Assembly (NCBI RefSeq): GCF_031143425.1
Contig: NC_090440.1
Location: forward strand, 337,469,844-337,533,843
DNA: 64,000 nt
Origin: Pleurodeles waltl
Lineage: Eukaryota > Chordata > Amphibia > Caudata > Salamandridae
Direction of reading: 5' to 3'
Position 1 is the first letter of the stretch. Every line of letters starts with the position of its first letter. Of this stretch, positions 34,971 to 46,819 are shown piece by piece. The notes below the pieces were generated by a model, which was not told the DNA's origin, searched no databases, and saw only the letters and a program-made list of their open reading frames with translations. A program made the position numbers and the translations under genes.

Positions 34971-37126
34971 ATGGATGTGCCATGTGTTGCAAGGAAAAGG
35001 GCCCCGGTCTTCACCCAGGAAGAACTGGAGAAGCTAGTGGACGGGGTCCTGGCCCTGTGCGCGAAACTGTATGGACGGCCAGACGTACAGGTGAGTCTGG
35101 GTTTGGAGGTCACTGTGTGTGTGTAATGGATGGTGTTGATTGGACATATGTGTGCACCTCTGAGCCTGCACGGGCCACGGTGCATGGCATGCTGCGTGCG
35201 ACTGTCCTGTATGTCTGAGAGTACTGTCCGTCCCATTGTGGATGATTAGCCAGCTATTCCTATCATGCAAGTGCCTGACCTCTGTGTTCAATTTCTGTGT
35301 CGCCCTTTTAGGTCAGCGCCCACCAGAAGAGGGTACATTGGCATGCCATCGCCAAGGTGGTGCGGACCCTGGGGGTCTACAACAAGCAGAGCACCCACTG
35401 TCAAAAGAGGTGGGAGGACCTGCAGCGCTGGGCATTAAAGATCAGTGAATCCCAGCTTGGGAAGTCCTCCCAATGTGGAAGGGGTGCCCGTCGGGCACTT
35501 ACCCCCCTCATGCGACGGATCTTGATGTTGGCGTACCCAGACCTGGATGGGCGCTTGAAGGCTGCACAGCAGTCAGAAGGGGGTGAGTACTCATTGACCA
35601 TACTTCAGTCTAGAAGGATGTCTGGGTGTGAAATAGGGCTCATGCTGCTTAGAGGCAGGGAAATTGACTGGTGTCCATCTACTGTATGTTCCCCAAAGGG
35701 TGTAGGGGTGTACCTGTCAGGTTTCACCTACTTCTGCTCCTACGGTATTTCAGGGGATGGGTGTAGAGCAGTATTCTGGTCAGTAGTCAGGGGCATGGCC
35801 ATGGACATAGTGATCGGTGCTGCCTGTTGGGTGTGTTTTCTGGGTGGGTGTATGTCTGACCATTATGTTCCTGCATTCAGCTATTTACAAGTGTCTCTCC
35901 TGTTTTGTCTCCCCATCCCTGTTCTCTTGTGTTGGTTTGGTACAGCATCAACATCAGGTGAGGGAGTTGAGGCACCGGCACGTGGGGAGGCAGCGGCCCA
36001 CGGATCCTCTGAGTCAGAGACAACTGGCGCCGTGACATCTTCCACCACCCCCATTCCATCACCGCCCTCCCTTCTGCTCCCCAGTAAGTTGCCCGTGCCC
36101 GCCCACCCAGAAAGGTGGGTGTCTCCTTTGCCCCAAGCACCTCCTCCCCTGCCCCAGTCAGCCCTGCTGCCCTCACAGAGGAGGCTATTGACCTCCTGAG
36201 AACCATCTCTGTAGGCAGACAACCATCATCAATGCCATCCAGGGGCTATCATCAGGGGTGCAGCAGACAAATGCCTATCTGGATGGCATTCATGGTGCTG
36301 TGTCTGCCATTCCGTCCATCCTCCAACTTCCTCTACCTCTTCCAGCACCCCACTCACTTCACCCATCCAAAGCACAAATTCAGACACGCTGACAAGCACA
36401 TCAACACACAAGAAGCACACTTCTAAACACAAGCACCACACCTCCCACCACAAGCATTCACACAGCCAACATACACCTGCACACACAACAACGTTCACTT
36501 CCCCCAGTGTGCCCACCTCTTCTGCCTCCCTGTCTATCCCCTCTATATCCACACCCTCATGCACTGCACCTTCACTCACTATTACTGCTCCTCTTCCTGC
36601 ACTCACCACAATAGCAGGCAGCCATACATGCACCCCATACACCACACCTGCACTCACCACCTCTACTGTAGTTGACACATGCAGCACACTCACCAGACGC
36701 AGACACCCACGCAACATACATCCACACTAGCTGATGTCTTCTCCCACTGTGTCCACCCCCACCTCTCAAAACACACAAACGCACCAAACACCCACCCATC
36801 AGACATCCACCACACCACAGCATACTGTGCAGTCACCTGCACCCACTACACGCACACCTACACCCCATACATCCACTCCCTCCGCCTCCACTCCCACGCC
36901 CTTATCCACGCCCACCCCAATTGCTCCACAAAAAAAATTCTTCTCCCGTGCTGTCCTCTTCCAACCCATTGGCCCACCCCGTCTTGTCCCCAAACTTGCC
37001 CACCTCCTTGCCCTTTCTGCTCCTTCCACATCACAGCCCACCCCTGTTCACCCTTCACATTCCTGTGCCCCTTCCCCAGATAAGAAGAAGGCCCGGACAG
37101 AGCCTAGGCCATCCATCGCCACCTGA
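34971..37126 (+). pseudogene. Element A second Myb/SANT-like protein with Ser/Thr/Pro-rich tail, frameshifted
   Basis: Exon 1 (34971-35090) encodes FTQEELEKLVDGVLALCAKL and ends at GTGAGT. Exon 2 (35312-35582, 271 nt) encodes VSAHQKRVHWHAIAKVVRTL, QSTHCQKRWEDLQRWALK and a conserved LTPLMRRILMLAYPDLDG. Exon 3 starts at 35946 and encodes an acidic then Ser/Thr/Pro-rich region with a short helical segment (EEAIDLLRTISVGR), ending KKARTEPRPSIAT at 37126. Exon 3 changes frame near 36080 and 36220, so the full protein is not made. The exon structure and the 271-nt middle exon are identical in element B. AATAAA is at 37396. It is probably a second DNA-binding partner. Confidence 0.75.
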
Positions 37127-38063
37127 GCCAAACAGCCTCCAACCCCTTCAAAGGAGAAGCCCGCCCACCCCCCTCCACCTTCCAAAAGAAAGTCAAAGGC
37201 TCACCCCCATCAAAAATCCCCCACACCACCCCCTGCCCCCTTCCGTGGGGTGCCTGGATGCCCATATGGTGCCCCATTATGTGTAGTACCAAGCACTTGT
37301 GGGAGTCAGGTTGGGCCAGTTGTGGCCCATGACAATTGTGAAAATACGGAATGGGCATTGCCCCTGTTTGCACTGTTTGGCTCTGTGAGCTTGTGAATAA
37401 AGTTTCTGTGTGGCCTGTGTTTGGGCTGAACGCCGTTAAACCCTGGTCATTTGTTTCACTTTTTTATGGGTGTGGGGTTTTTGTATGTACTACGGTCAAG
37501 TTGCATTGGCCTTGTGTCGGGTAAGTACCTCTCGCTGTGGGGTGTATGACTTGTGCTGCTGGGAAGGGTTGGGGGGCATTGCAGGATGGGTGGAGTGGGT
37601 GGGTATGTAACTGTGCCGTTTCCTCCCTTGTGTCGTAGGTTGTGGGACTTACCGCTGTCGTCTTCGTCGTCGGTGTGGGTCGTGGAGGTATATGGCAAGA
37701 AGCAGGGCTGGCATGATCTACAGCTCTCTATCCATGGCTGCCGCAGCGCGTTCTATGGGACTCCAGTGCGTGGTTCCTTATACTTGGTTGATTTCCGCCT
37801 GGCTTTGTGTGGCGATGGTTCCTGCCCAGGAACTGGCGGTGGAATGGTGGTTCATAATTTGATGGGCGGGTTGGGCCTTTCCGACGGCCTGTGGGCGGAC
37901 TCTGCCTTCGTCTGCGGCACTCCTCTCCTGGCGGTGAATGGTTCGCTGGATGCCTGTGTTTTGTTTGGATCATTATTTGGCCAACCGGACCGCTCCTCTG
38001 TTGGCGGTTTCTACTGCCACTGCCGGCGGAACGGAACGGACCGCCATGTTCATAATGAGGCCC
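37127..38063. repeat. Element A 3' region and right subterminal repeats
   Basis: From 37127 the Pro/Ser-rich pattern continues out of frame, then AATAAA at 37396-37401. From about 37740 to the right end it has many CGGCGG, GGCGGTGAATGG and CCGCCT words, as at the left end. Such motif clusters near both ends are where Harbinger Myb-like proteins are expected to bind. Confidence 0.55.
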
Positions 38064-38066
38064 ATA

Positions 38067-39110
38067 ATCTGGTGCTTTCACAAAGACTGCACGACTATTC
38101 TATGCTTCCAAATTTTCTAACCAACAGGTCAATTCCTCTTTTGCTTATCTCACAACTTTTTCTTGGCTCCATAATAACAGACACCTCTATAAGCCTGAAC
38201 TCTTCAGTCTATGTCAGTCCCTGCAGCGCTCTGTAATGTGAAGGTCATGGAAGAACTACTTGAATTGGATATGACAAAAGACCTATGACTTGAGGGACAT
38301 CTCTCAATGATACTTCCTGTCTCAACGCAAATGACTCACTTATCTCTTTATCAGTTATATCTTTCTTTCTGGAAATTTTAGTTGTACCTTCCATATATCT
38401 ATTATGAAACTCCAGTTGCTGAAATGGTGAAATAATTGACTTTTCCAGATTCACTACAAATCCTAAATTCTCTAACAACTGTCTCACCATCTTCAGCTAT
38501 TCTTCCAAAACTTCCTTTACATGGTTCTTTATAACAATATCTCCAGATATCACCAGTCTTATCCCCGTTCTCTCACCAGACCAACAACAGGTTTTAAAAG
38601 TTTTGTGAAACACCACAATGCTGTAAAAAGTCCAAATGCCCCGCATACAATGGAATTGAAACAGAACGCCGTTCCACCTGATCTGCAGACATATCTGACT
38701 TTCTTTGTTCAAAGGTATTAAGAAATAAGCATCTTTAAAATCTTACTGTACCTACCAAACCTTCTCTTGTAAAATATCTGTCAACATGTGAATACCCTCC
38801 ATTTTGAAGTGATGTTAAGTTACAGATTGATTCAGCTGTTGATGGTTTTTAGTGGCCTCAAATCTTTGTTTTGCTTCTGTACTAAAAACATATTGGTTGC
38901 AAAAAGTTTTTCCTCTTCCTTTCCATGAATAATTGCGTCCTTCCATAACATTTGCTCTGTCCCTTCTCTTACCACTTCCTTCTGTTCTTCTTTGAACTGT
39001 AGTTCTCTTGATTCTTTGTTTTCTACCAGAATATTGTGAAACTCTACCTTGTAACCATTTACTGTGCTCAGAATCCATTGGTCTTCCATTATGTTTTCCC
39101 ATTCTTTAAA
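38067..39110 (-). pseudogene. DIRS reverse transcriptase, N-terminal and palm part, broken
   Basis: Minus-strand pieces. 39102-38815 is a polar upstream segment. 38712-38497 carries QIRWNGVLFQFHCM and RTGIRLVISGDIVIKN, where the canonical palm motif Y-L-D-D is degraded, leaving a single Asp. 38490-38245 carries LLENLGFVVNLEKSIISPFQ and QLEFHNRYME, the conserved post-palm DIRS motif. Frame changes separate the pieces. Continues at 30732 beyond Harbinger A. Confidence 0.8.
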
Positions 39111-39199
39111 AAAAATCTCAACCTTCCACTTACCTTTATTTGGAAAGAACCAAAAGTGGTTCCATACTCACCTCTTGAGGAAAATAGTTGTCCTCTCCC

Positions 39200-40290
39200 T
39201 CTCGAACTTCAGCCTATATTTTCTCTACCCCCCCGGGGGGGTAGAAGCCAGATTGTCCTTGATTTCCTCTATAATTAATTATCCCATACTCCTTCTGGGT
39301 CCTATAATAACCTTGTCTTGAAGGTTGCCCTCTGCTTCCAGCACTGTCATATAAATGACTTGCACTGAAGACCTTTCTCATAGACAATTGTGCTTTGTCT
39401 AAAGTTGTGAACGTTGCCACAAACCTTTCAAATAACCGTTTCTCAAGGGAAGACCTTTAGTTTCAATATCAGACTCCTACCTAGCAAGATTTCACAACTT
39501 TGGGCTAATCTTAAATAGTACTACTTTCTTCCTTTCAGCCACAATACTGCCATTGACATTTCCAAGAAACAGATTGCTCTTAGGCTCCAACCTTTAGGGA
39601 TCTCAAAATCAACTTCACTTCCATTAATGTAAGCATCCTGAACAGTGTCAGAAATACATGTCAGAGGACCCAGAACATCCAGAGGTTTGTCTTTGCACTG
39701 CTTCAGCAAATGTTCTGGACCCTTTCATGTTTCTCTGCCAAGTTTGAACAAATATGAAATATAATCTAAATCTAAGTTAGGTGTCATATTGACTTTATAA
39801 CCAATTTTAGGTCAAGATCACACAACTTTCATGTCTTTCCTCCTTTTCAAAAGGTTTTTTGATTTTATTTTTTACATATTCTGCCACATGCCTCATAGGC
39901 CACCAGTAAGAATTCCTAGACTGTCTTATTTCTTTTGAGCCAAACATTTTTTGCCTTAAAGGGTCCTTTATACATTTCTCAGCACTTTGTGAGATATTCT
40001 CACTGAGTCCAAAGTCTGTACCAGAGTACATCTCCCCATCATTGTGATCCATATCGAAAATATATTCATTCAGTACTGCATTAGCCTCATCGCTATTCCA
40101 TTGAAAAAGGCAGTCATTTGCAGGGTTACCCTGCCTTGAACTTGTGCCGCTTAGGGACACCTTTCCCTGTGAACTGCATTGGGCTCCTAGGTTAGAACAA
40201 AAATACACCTCTCCAACCATCAGATGTTTCTTTTTACTTAAACATTTGCCCCCTTTTCCTTTATTTAATATACCTTCATCTTCTGACATG
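39200..40290 (-). pseudogene. DIRS Gag-like region, broken
   Basis: Three minus-strand frames upstream of the RT. 40289-39807 is hydrophilic and ends KNKIKKPFEKEERHE. 39709-39521 carries LKQCKDKPLDVLGPLTCISD, then PKGWSLRAICFLEMS. 39420-39214 is Arg/Gly/Gln-rich near its middle (GSRGQPSRQGYYR), like the C-terminus of DIRS gag proteins. Placement before RT and overall character support gag; sequence similarity beyond that I cannot judge. Confidence 0.55.
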
Positions 40291-41104
40291 GGCCAATAAT
40301 CTTCCTCATCATTAATTCCTTTCCCTTTTCATATTTATGAACATGCTTCTAACTGTCTCTTGAACACTTTCCTTTAATTCTTTCCTAATCATATCCCTTT
40401 CTCTCTCCTCCTGCAAAGCTTTGCTGAATTCTCCTCTGTCATTTTCTTCTTAATTTGTTTAATTTAAATTACCTATTAATAAAGCCAATATAATATTTCT
40501 GTTAAGAAACACATATCTGACCAGGAGTGCAATTGCCAAGCCCTCAGAATAAATGTCTGAAAGGATTCAGATCAAACAAGCTTCTCAACCTAAAATAATG
40601 TGGTAATAAGATTAATAGGCAGGATTCAAGGTGTCTCTGTTCCTGTTTTATTCCTCATTAGGTTATTTCCCCAATAAGATAACATTTACGTTTGACCTTT
40701 TTTTAAATCAAAATGTACTACACCAAAGCGTTTTATGTCTTACTTTTGAATGGCTTTTTTCAATTTCCAGTCACTTGAGATCATGCGCACCTCACACGAC
40801 CTCAAGTAGTAGCCCCTATGGGAGGATTTGAAGTTTGCTTACGCATTGCAGAAAGCTGCCATACAAGCAAAGAGGAATCAGTGATCTCGAGGCACTCTGC
40901 AAGCACAACATGAGCGTGCTTCCTCAAGCTTCTCTCCCAGCCTGAGCCAGCTGAAAGTGAAGTGGTAAGTCAGGTGCTATAAGCTCAAGTGCAGCGTTCA
41001 AAATGTTGCATGCAAAAAGCTGTAATGCTCTGATCATTAGGCATTTTTAGAACAAAACAGCTATTCTTTAATACAATACGAAAACAAGTTGATTTTTAAA
41101 TGCT
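40291..41104. other. DIRS 5' region, non-coding
   Basis: AT-rich, no gene. By position it is the leader of the minus-strand DIRS element. Confidence 0.35.
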
Positions 41105-43324
41105 GGGACTCATTAGCAGTTTGGTGAACGGGAAGACCGTTCTGGCTAACTTCTGATGGGGAGGTCGCCGCCTTACTAGCTACCTCCCCGCTAGACCCAT
41201 TAAGACCTTCCCGCTAGCCTGACTAGCAGAAACTCAGATTTTCGCCAGTCAACAAGCGGGAAAGAGGCAGCAGCATTGTTTCCAGCTCGTAATTGAGCCG
41301 GCGGCAATTTTATCGCCTGCAGGGGGACCCACCAACCTTGCAATGTTCACTGTATGCATAGTAGACAGTGAACATTGCAAGAGTGCTGAGCAGGGGGACC
41401 CCTGCACTGCCCATGCCAAGTGCATAGGCAGTGCATGGGCACCCCTGTTGCCCCCTGCACCTGTTCTCTGCCATCCTTTTCATGGTGGTGATATCGATGT
41501 TAGCGCTCCTGACCTTAATAAGTAAACTGATAAGGGGACACAAATAGGCTGATGAACTTTTTGACTCACAATTAAGAAGTTCTTACCATAGATCCAGTAC
41601 ATAATCAATAATCAATACACAATAATCAACAATCATTAGTAATCAATAAAATAAATAATCAATGGAGTCAATAATTGTCACGCACCATGACCTTTCAGTC
41701 ATGAATAAACACACCTTTAGTAAAAGTTAAAAATATTTATTTTCCAATATTAACACTGCTAAGGTCATGTAGATTAATCTCAAAATCAAATGGAACACAT
41801 GCAAAAACAACACTGGTTGCCCAAAGCAGCGGAAGAAATGTAACCTAATCAAAGCTTGAACTACAACACATTCTAAGGTTATGGTACAAATCAATAGCAA
41901 AGTCAGCTGCGTCAGCGAAATGAAGTACATGAAGTTTTAGCAGAGAAATTAACCAAGCATTTGTCGCTGTTATCATAAGTCAATAGTGAGAAACCTTAAC
42001 TAACATCAAATTAGCATCAGCATGTTGGGCTTCATGCAAAACAATTTAATAACACAAATTTGGAAAACTGTCTAACTATGGCTCTACCAAAACAGCGCAG
42101 TTGGTACCTAAAAAGAAAAAGCAAATATGCGTGGTAATCACAGTTTGGAATATACCTATCCTCATGGTGGATCAGCAAAGCAGAATCACTCTTCGTCCTC
42201 AGGACATCAGTCGATCAGCAAGGCATAAGGCTTCAGCATCAAAATTAAAAGAGCAAAATCTTTAAGCATTAATGATTAAGCACGTCTCTAGTAAAGACGC
42301 ACAAGAAATAACGACCTTTCGGTCAGCAAGCAAATGGGCAATGAATGAGTGAATGAAAAATTACCCCCTTCTCTCCATGCAGTGTCATTATATTAAAGTT
42401 ACCTAAACTTCCCTCTTAATCCCTATTGGTCAGTTAATTGTATGTTCACACTCTGTCCAATAAAACAAAAATCTTAAATCTATGAATTCTAATATTTCTC
42501 CTTTCACATGTCATTGATTGGTTCATCATGCAATGTCCTCATCATCCAGCTTGTCAGGTAACAATATTGGTACAGCTTCTACTCATTCATTGTTCTTGTC
42601 CTTGGAAAGTCAGTCTCACACACATTACACATAAAATGTTGCATTAGCAAGAACATCATCTCCTAGCATTCAGTTCACATGAAAAGCTTCCGTTATGAGC
42701 ACATTTAAACAATACAATAGACATTTCACTGTTTAATTCCATCGGTCAGCATTTTTATTAAACGCTAAGAAATACAGCTTTTACATGAGGCCTAGCAAAT
42801 AGGTCAAGACACTCGCTAAGTTAAGGCCTACAATTAATAAAGCTGAAGCTTAATTCATAACCCTCAATATGACATATTACTGCATTAGTCTAACATATAT
42901 TCAATATTTTATAAGTATTAATGATTGATTAGTACATTTTGTTAACATTGGCGACTATTTTCAAATGTGTGCATTATTTTTCCACATTATTACATTTTCC
43001 ACATAAACTTATTATTCAAAATACATAAACACTCATTAATAATTTTTATTAAGACACCTGCGGTAGCACCACCATGAAAAGGCTGGCAGAGAACTAGGTC
43101 GTAATCAGCAGGGTGGTGCTGCATGCAGCGCCGCCCTGGCTTATTCTGACCTGTATCCACCGTGAACCCACTGGGATCACTGATCCCAGCAGAGACGGTG
43201 GAACCCTGGCAGTCTGACCGCCAGGGTCTTAATGTGGGGGTTGGACCACCACAGCAGTGGCAGACCTGTCCGCCAATGCAGGGCTGGCAGCCTCAAGACC
43301 CGCCATCCTCATAATGAGGCCCTT
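41105..43324. mobile_element. Harbinger-type MITE with an insertion in its hairpin
   Basis: The right end, reversed, reads GGGCCTCATTATGAGGATGG, sharing GGGCCTCATTATGA with the terminus of element A. The left end is probably GGGACTCATTAGCAG at about 41105. CTCTGCCATCCTTTTCATGG (from about 41465) pairs with CCATGAAAAGGCTGGCAGAG (43074-43093) with one mismatch. A perfect 17-bp hairpin is at 41337-41353 and 41365-41381. An AT-rich 1.5-kb block lies between the arms, giving about 690 bp of MITE once it is removed. Confidence 0.5.
41517..43055. other. AT-rich block inserted in the MITE
   Basis: Bounded by TTAATAA on the left and TTATTAA on the right. It contains AATCAATAAT repeats, TATTTATTTTCC and AATAAA motifs, but no domain. 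It may be a further insertion (LTR-like or DNA transposon), type unknown. Confidence 0.35.
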
Positions 43325-43554
43325 TGTAAGTATCCTTTATGTATTACACAATTCGATTGAATTATACTAATATTTACCAATTAAATTCCTTACTAAATAT
43401 AAATACTTACTGTAGAATCCATAAATTGCATTCTGTCATCTACCCATATCTAATACACAGAACTAAAACTACAAATTATTTAAACAATCGCTATATAACA
43501 ATAAATTAGATATATTTCTATTCAAGTAAATAAAGGTATAGTTGGCGCAGAAGC

Positions 43555-43698
43555 AGCAAACAAAAGAGGAAGATGTTGAAGGGTGGAGGAGTTTTATGGA
43601 CTGAAAGTTCAGTAGTATTTATGTTGTCATATTTGCTTCTAATAAGGAGCTTTGAAGATGGCCGCTTGGAAATGGGGACTGAAAATGTTAATGCTTAA
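43555..43698 (-). repeat. DIRS inverted terminal repeat, 5' side
   Basis: Reverse complement of 27900-28045 with scattered substitutions; it includes GAAGATGGCCGCTTGGAA. Confidence 0.7.
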
Positions 43699-43715
43699 CA
43701 ATAGCATCCTGGCTT

Positions 43716-44085
43716 GCCAAACAATTTGCTAAGTTGATTTGGTTTCTGAAAGTTGTGTTTATTGGGTAAGTGCTTCACATTTTTAGAACCTCTGTGTCCT
43801 ATTTCTATGGACTGTTATTTGTAAAATGTTTTGTAGTTATATTTAAACTAATATTTTAGTGGTAATATGAATTAGGTTTGTTTATTTTATAAATGTTAGA
43901 AAATTGTCTATTCAGCATTTGGCCCTTTGTTTATTCATGCGATAGATTTTATGCTATGTGTCATGGTAGAATTGTTAGCAATGTAAAGAAGAGTATAAGA
44001 ACCTAGGTGTAACTTTGAACTTGTGGCTGTGCTTAACTATAAATATTTGAACGTGTGCCGCATTGCTGACTGAGTGGAGTTCTCC
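43716..44085. other. Unassigned stretch
   Basis: AT-rich with no recognised feature. Confidence 0.35.
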
Positions 44086-46819
44086 AGTGCTTATGTTCTC
44101 TCTGTTTACCAAACTTGTCACTACAATTTAGTGACTCCATATTCCAATTCAGATTGGCACACTGCATCCCTTTTATAAGTCCCTAGTATACGGTACCTAG
44201 GTACCCAGAGCACTGGGGTTCCAGGGGATCTTTATGGGCTACAGCATTTCTTTAGCCACCCATAGGGAGCTCAGACAAACACTATTTCGCAGCCATTAAC
44301 ACTGCACTTAAGTAACTTATAAGTCACCTATATGTCTAACCTTCTCTTGTTGAAGGTTAGGTGCAAAGTTACTAAGTGTGAGGGCACCCTTGCACTAGCA
44401 AAGGTGTTCCCACATAGTTGAGGGCCATTTCCCCGGACTTTGTGAGTGCAGGACACCATTACACGTGTGCACTACATATAGGTCAATACCTATATGTAGC
44501 TTCACGATGGTAACTCTGAATATGGCCATGTAACATGTCTAAGATCATGGAATTGTCCCCCAATTCCAAATCTGGTATTGAGGAGCCAATTCCATGCATC
44601 CTGGGGGCTCCACCAGGGACCCCCAGTACTGCCAAACCAACTCTCTGAGGCTTGCAATGCAGCTACAGTCACCTCACAGACAGGGTTCGCCCCCCCTGGT
44701 GTCTGGGCAGCCCAGTCCTAGGAAGGCAGAACAAAGCATTTCCTCTGAGAGCAAGGTGTTACACCCTCTCCCTTTGGAAATAGGTGTTACAGGCTGGGGA
44801 GGGGTAGCCTCCCCCAGCCTCTGGAAATGCTTTGAAGGGCACAGCTGGTGTCCTCCTTGAATAAACCGGTCTACACCGGTTCAGGGACCCCTTGTCCCCT
44901 GCTCTGGTGCAAAAATAGACAAAGGAAAGGGGAGTGACAACTCCCCTGTCCATCACCATGCCAGGGTTGATGCCCAGAACTCCTCCAGTGTATCCCAGAC
45001 TTCAGCCATTTCACTTTGCAAAGTGTGGGGCCACTCATGAGGGCTCAGAGTGGCAAGTGCAAGCAGGTGACGTCGGAGACCCCTCCTGATAGGCCCATAC
45101 CTGATAAGGTAGCCAATCCCCTTCTCAGGGCTAATTAGGGTCTTTCCTGTGGGTTCTCTTCAGATTCTGCTTGCAAGTTTCCTTCAGGAATCCTCTGCAA
45201 CAACTTCAGACTCTTCTGAACTCAGATCAACCGCAGCCTGCTCCAAGAAACGCTGTAACTGCAACAAAGTGTCTACAAAAGACACTTTTCTTCAGCAACC
45301 TCAACTCCAAGTCAGCAACTGAAACAGTTTTCATGGTGTGCACGCTCTGGGGACTCTGTGTCTTCATCCTGCACCAGAAGGACCGAAGAAATCCCTTGTG
45401 GAGTGACAGAGTCACTCCCCTGCTCAAAGCAGGCACCTTCCAAGATAACGACTGGTACCCTGGGACTCCTCTCACAGTGACGAGCATTCTCCTAAGAACA
45501 CAGAGGTGCACATCATTGACATAGACTGTCCTGAGGTCCTGCTGATGCAGTTTGGAGGAGGTAAGACTTTGCCTTCCCCGAGAGCGACGGTACCCATATG
45601 TACTGCGTCTTCTTCGACAACTGAGGACTCTGTGCACTATTTGCAAAATTCCTTTGTGCACAGCCTGGCCCAGGTCACCAGCACTCCATCCTGTGACGTT
45701 CAACTCGCTGAGTTGTTCTCCGGCGGCGTGGGACCTTTTGTTGTGCTGCATCAACTGCATTTTGTACCTCCTTTGAACCCAGATCCTCTGGCTTCTGGGA
45801 GTGCTGGCTGGCATCCTGAGGGCTCTCTAATGTGCTGAGAGACCCCTCTTCCTCCTCACATGGAGTTGAGACCCCTAGGCCCCTCCTGGGTCGATCCAGG
45901 GCCATTTTGATGCAAAATGCACTTTTGTCGTAGCCAAGGCTTGTTGGTGTCTTCCAACACAAAATCTCATCTGCAACAATCTTCGCGCAGTGGGACATCT
46001 TTTGCATCATGCAGAAACCTGCTGGCATCTTTCTAGGGTGCATTTCTGTAGTCTACAGCTAGCTGAGGACTCTTCTTTTGCACTGTCTTCTGTGTTGGCA
46101 GGGGCTCCTGTCCTTCCTGGAACTTCTTTCGACTTCTGGACTTGGTCCATATCCTTTGCAGGTCTTCAGGTCCAATAATCCAGCAGTTGTTCTTTGCAGA
46201 CTTGGTTGGCTGCTGCAAAATCCCAAAAATGAGGTGTAGTGTGTCCTAAGGAAACTTGCAGTACTTTACTCCTGCTTTTCTGGGCTCTGGGGTGGGGTAA
46301 TTTACTTACCTTTACTGTATTCTTATTCTCCCAGCAACTCTGCCCACACTACACCTGTCTAGGGTGGAATTCGTGAATCACATTCCACTTTCTTAGTATA
46401 TGGTTTGTGTTGCCCCTAGACCTATTTTCTCCCATTGCATTCTATATGATTTCCTACTGTCTGCATTGTTCTATGACTATTTAGTTGTCTAATTTTGGTG
46501 TCTAGTGTATATATTGTGCATAATACTTACCTCCAGAAGGAGTATTGTCTCTAACATATTTTTGGTACTGTGTCACCCAAATAAATACCTTTTGTTTTTG
46601 GTAACACTGAGTATTGTCTTTACTTGTACTGTGTAACTATAAGTGGGATTGCATGAGCTTTGCATGTCTCCTAGTTCAGCCTATACTGCTCTGCTATAGC
46701 TACCTCTATCAGCTAAGCTGCTAGAACACTACTACATTCACTGACAAGGGATAACTGGACCTAGTGTAAAGTGTTAGTACCCACAGTACCCACTACAAAC
46801 GAGACCAGCATCTACACCG
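44086..46819 (-). mobile_element. Third copy of the large TG-bounded repeat, left end truncated
   Basis: Collinear with the outer copy: CCAGTGCTTATG (44092), GGTACCTAGGTACCCAG (44200), TGCAGTTTGGAGGAGGTAAG (45546), TTTTGGTAACACTGAG near 46600, ending GAGACCAGCATCTACA at about 46819. Because it is uninterrupted near 45560, it shows what the outer copy looked like before the inner insertion. No coding signature. Confidence 0.75.

Larger units (their letters stand above)
30733..38063 (+). mobile_element. Autonomous-type PIF/Harbinger transposon, element A (7331 bp)
   Basis: Flanked by ATA at 30730-30732 and 38064-38066. Terminal inverted repeats are GGCAGTCATTATGAACATGG on the left and, reversed on the right, GGGCCTCATTATGAACATGG. 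Both subterminal regions are full of CGGCGGT/ACCGCC-type words. It carries three genes: a Myb-like gene (plus, 31274-32846), a HARBI1-like transposase (minus, 33375-34496) and a second Myb/SANT-like gene (plus, 34971-37126). The first two converge, and the last two diverge from a 474-bp intergenic region. Joining the flanks restores uninterrupted DIRS sequence. Confidence 0.9.
27668..43715 (-). mobile_element. DIRS-like tyrosine-recombinase retrotransposon, multiply interrupted
   Basis: Minus-strand order is inverted terminal repeat (about 43700), gag-like, RT, RNase H, tyrosine recombinase, internal complementary region, inverted terminal repeat (about 27900). About 145 bp at 27900-28045 is the reverse complement of 43555-43698 with scattered mismatches (AAGATGGC-GCTTGGAA, AGAGGAAGATGTT). 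DIRS elements replicate through a circular intermediate and integrate with a tyrosine recombinase, leaving no target duplication. This copy is split by a MITE (28603-29325), Harbinger element A (30733-38063) and a MITE region (about 41105-43324). All its genes are broken. Outer ends are approximate. Confidence 0.8.

Noticed and set aside
35357..36199. A single 280-codon gene in element A
   Set aside because: The frame reads through two exons and the intron between them. Comparison with element B and the splice sites shows exon 2, intron and exon 3 instead.
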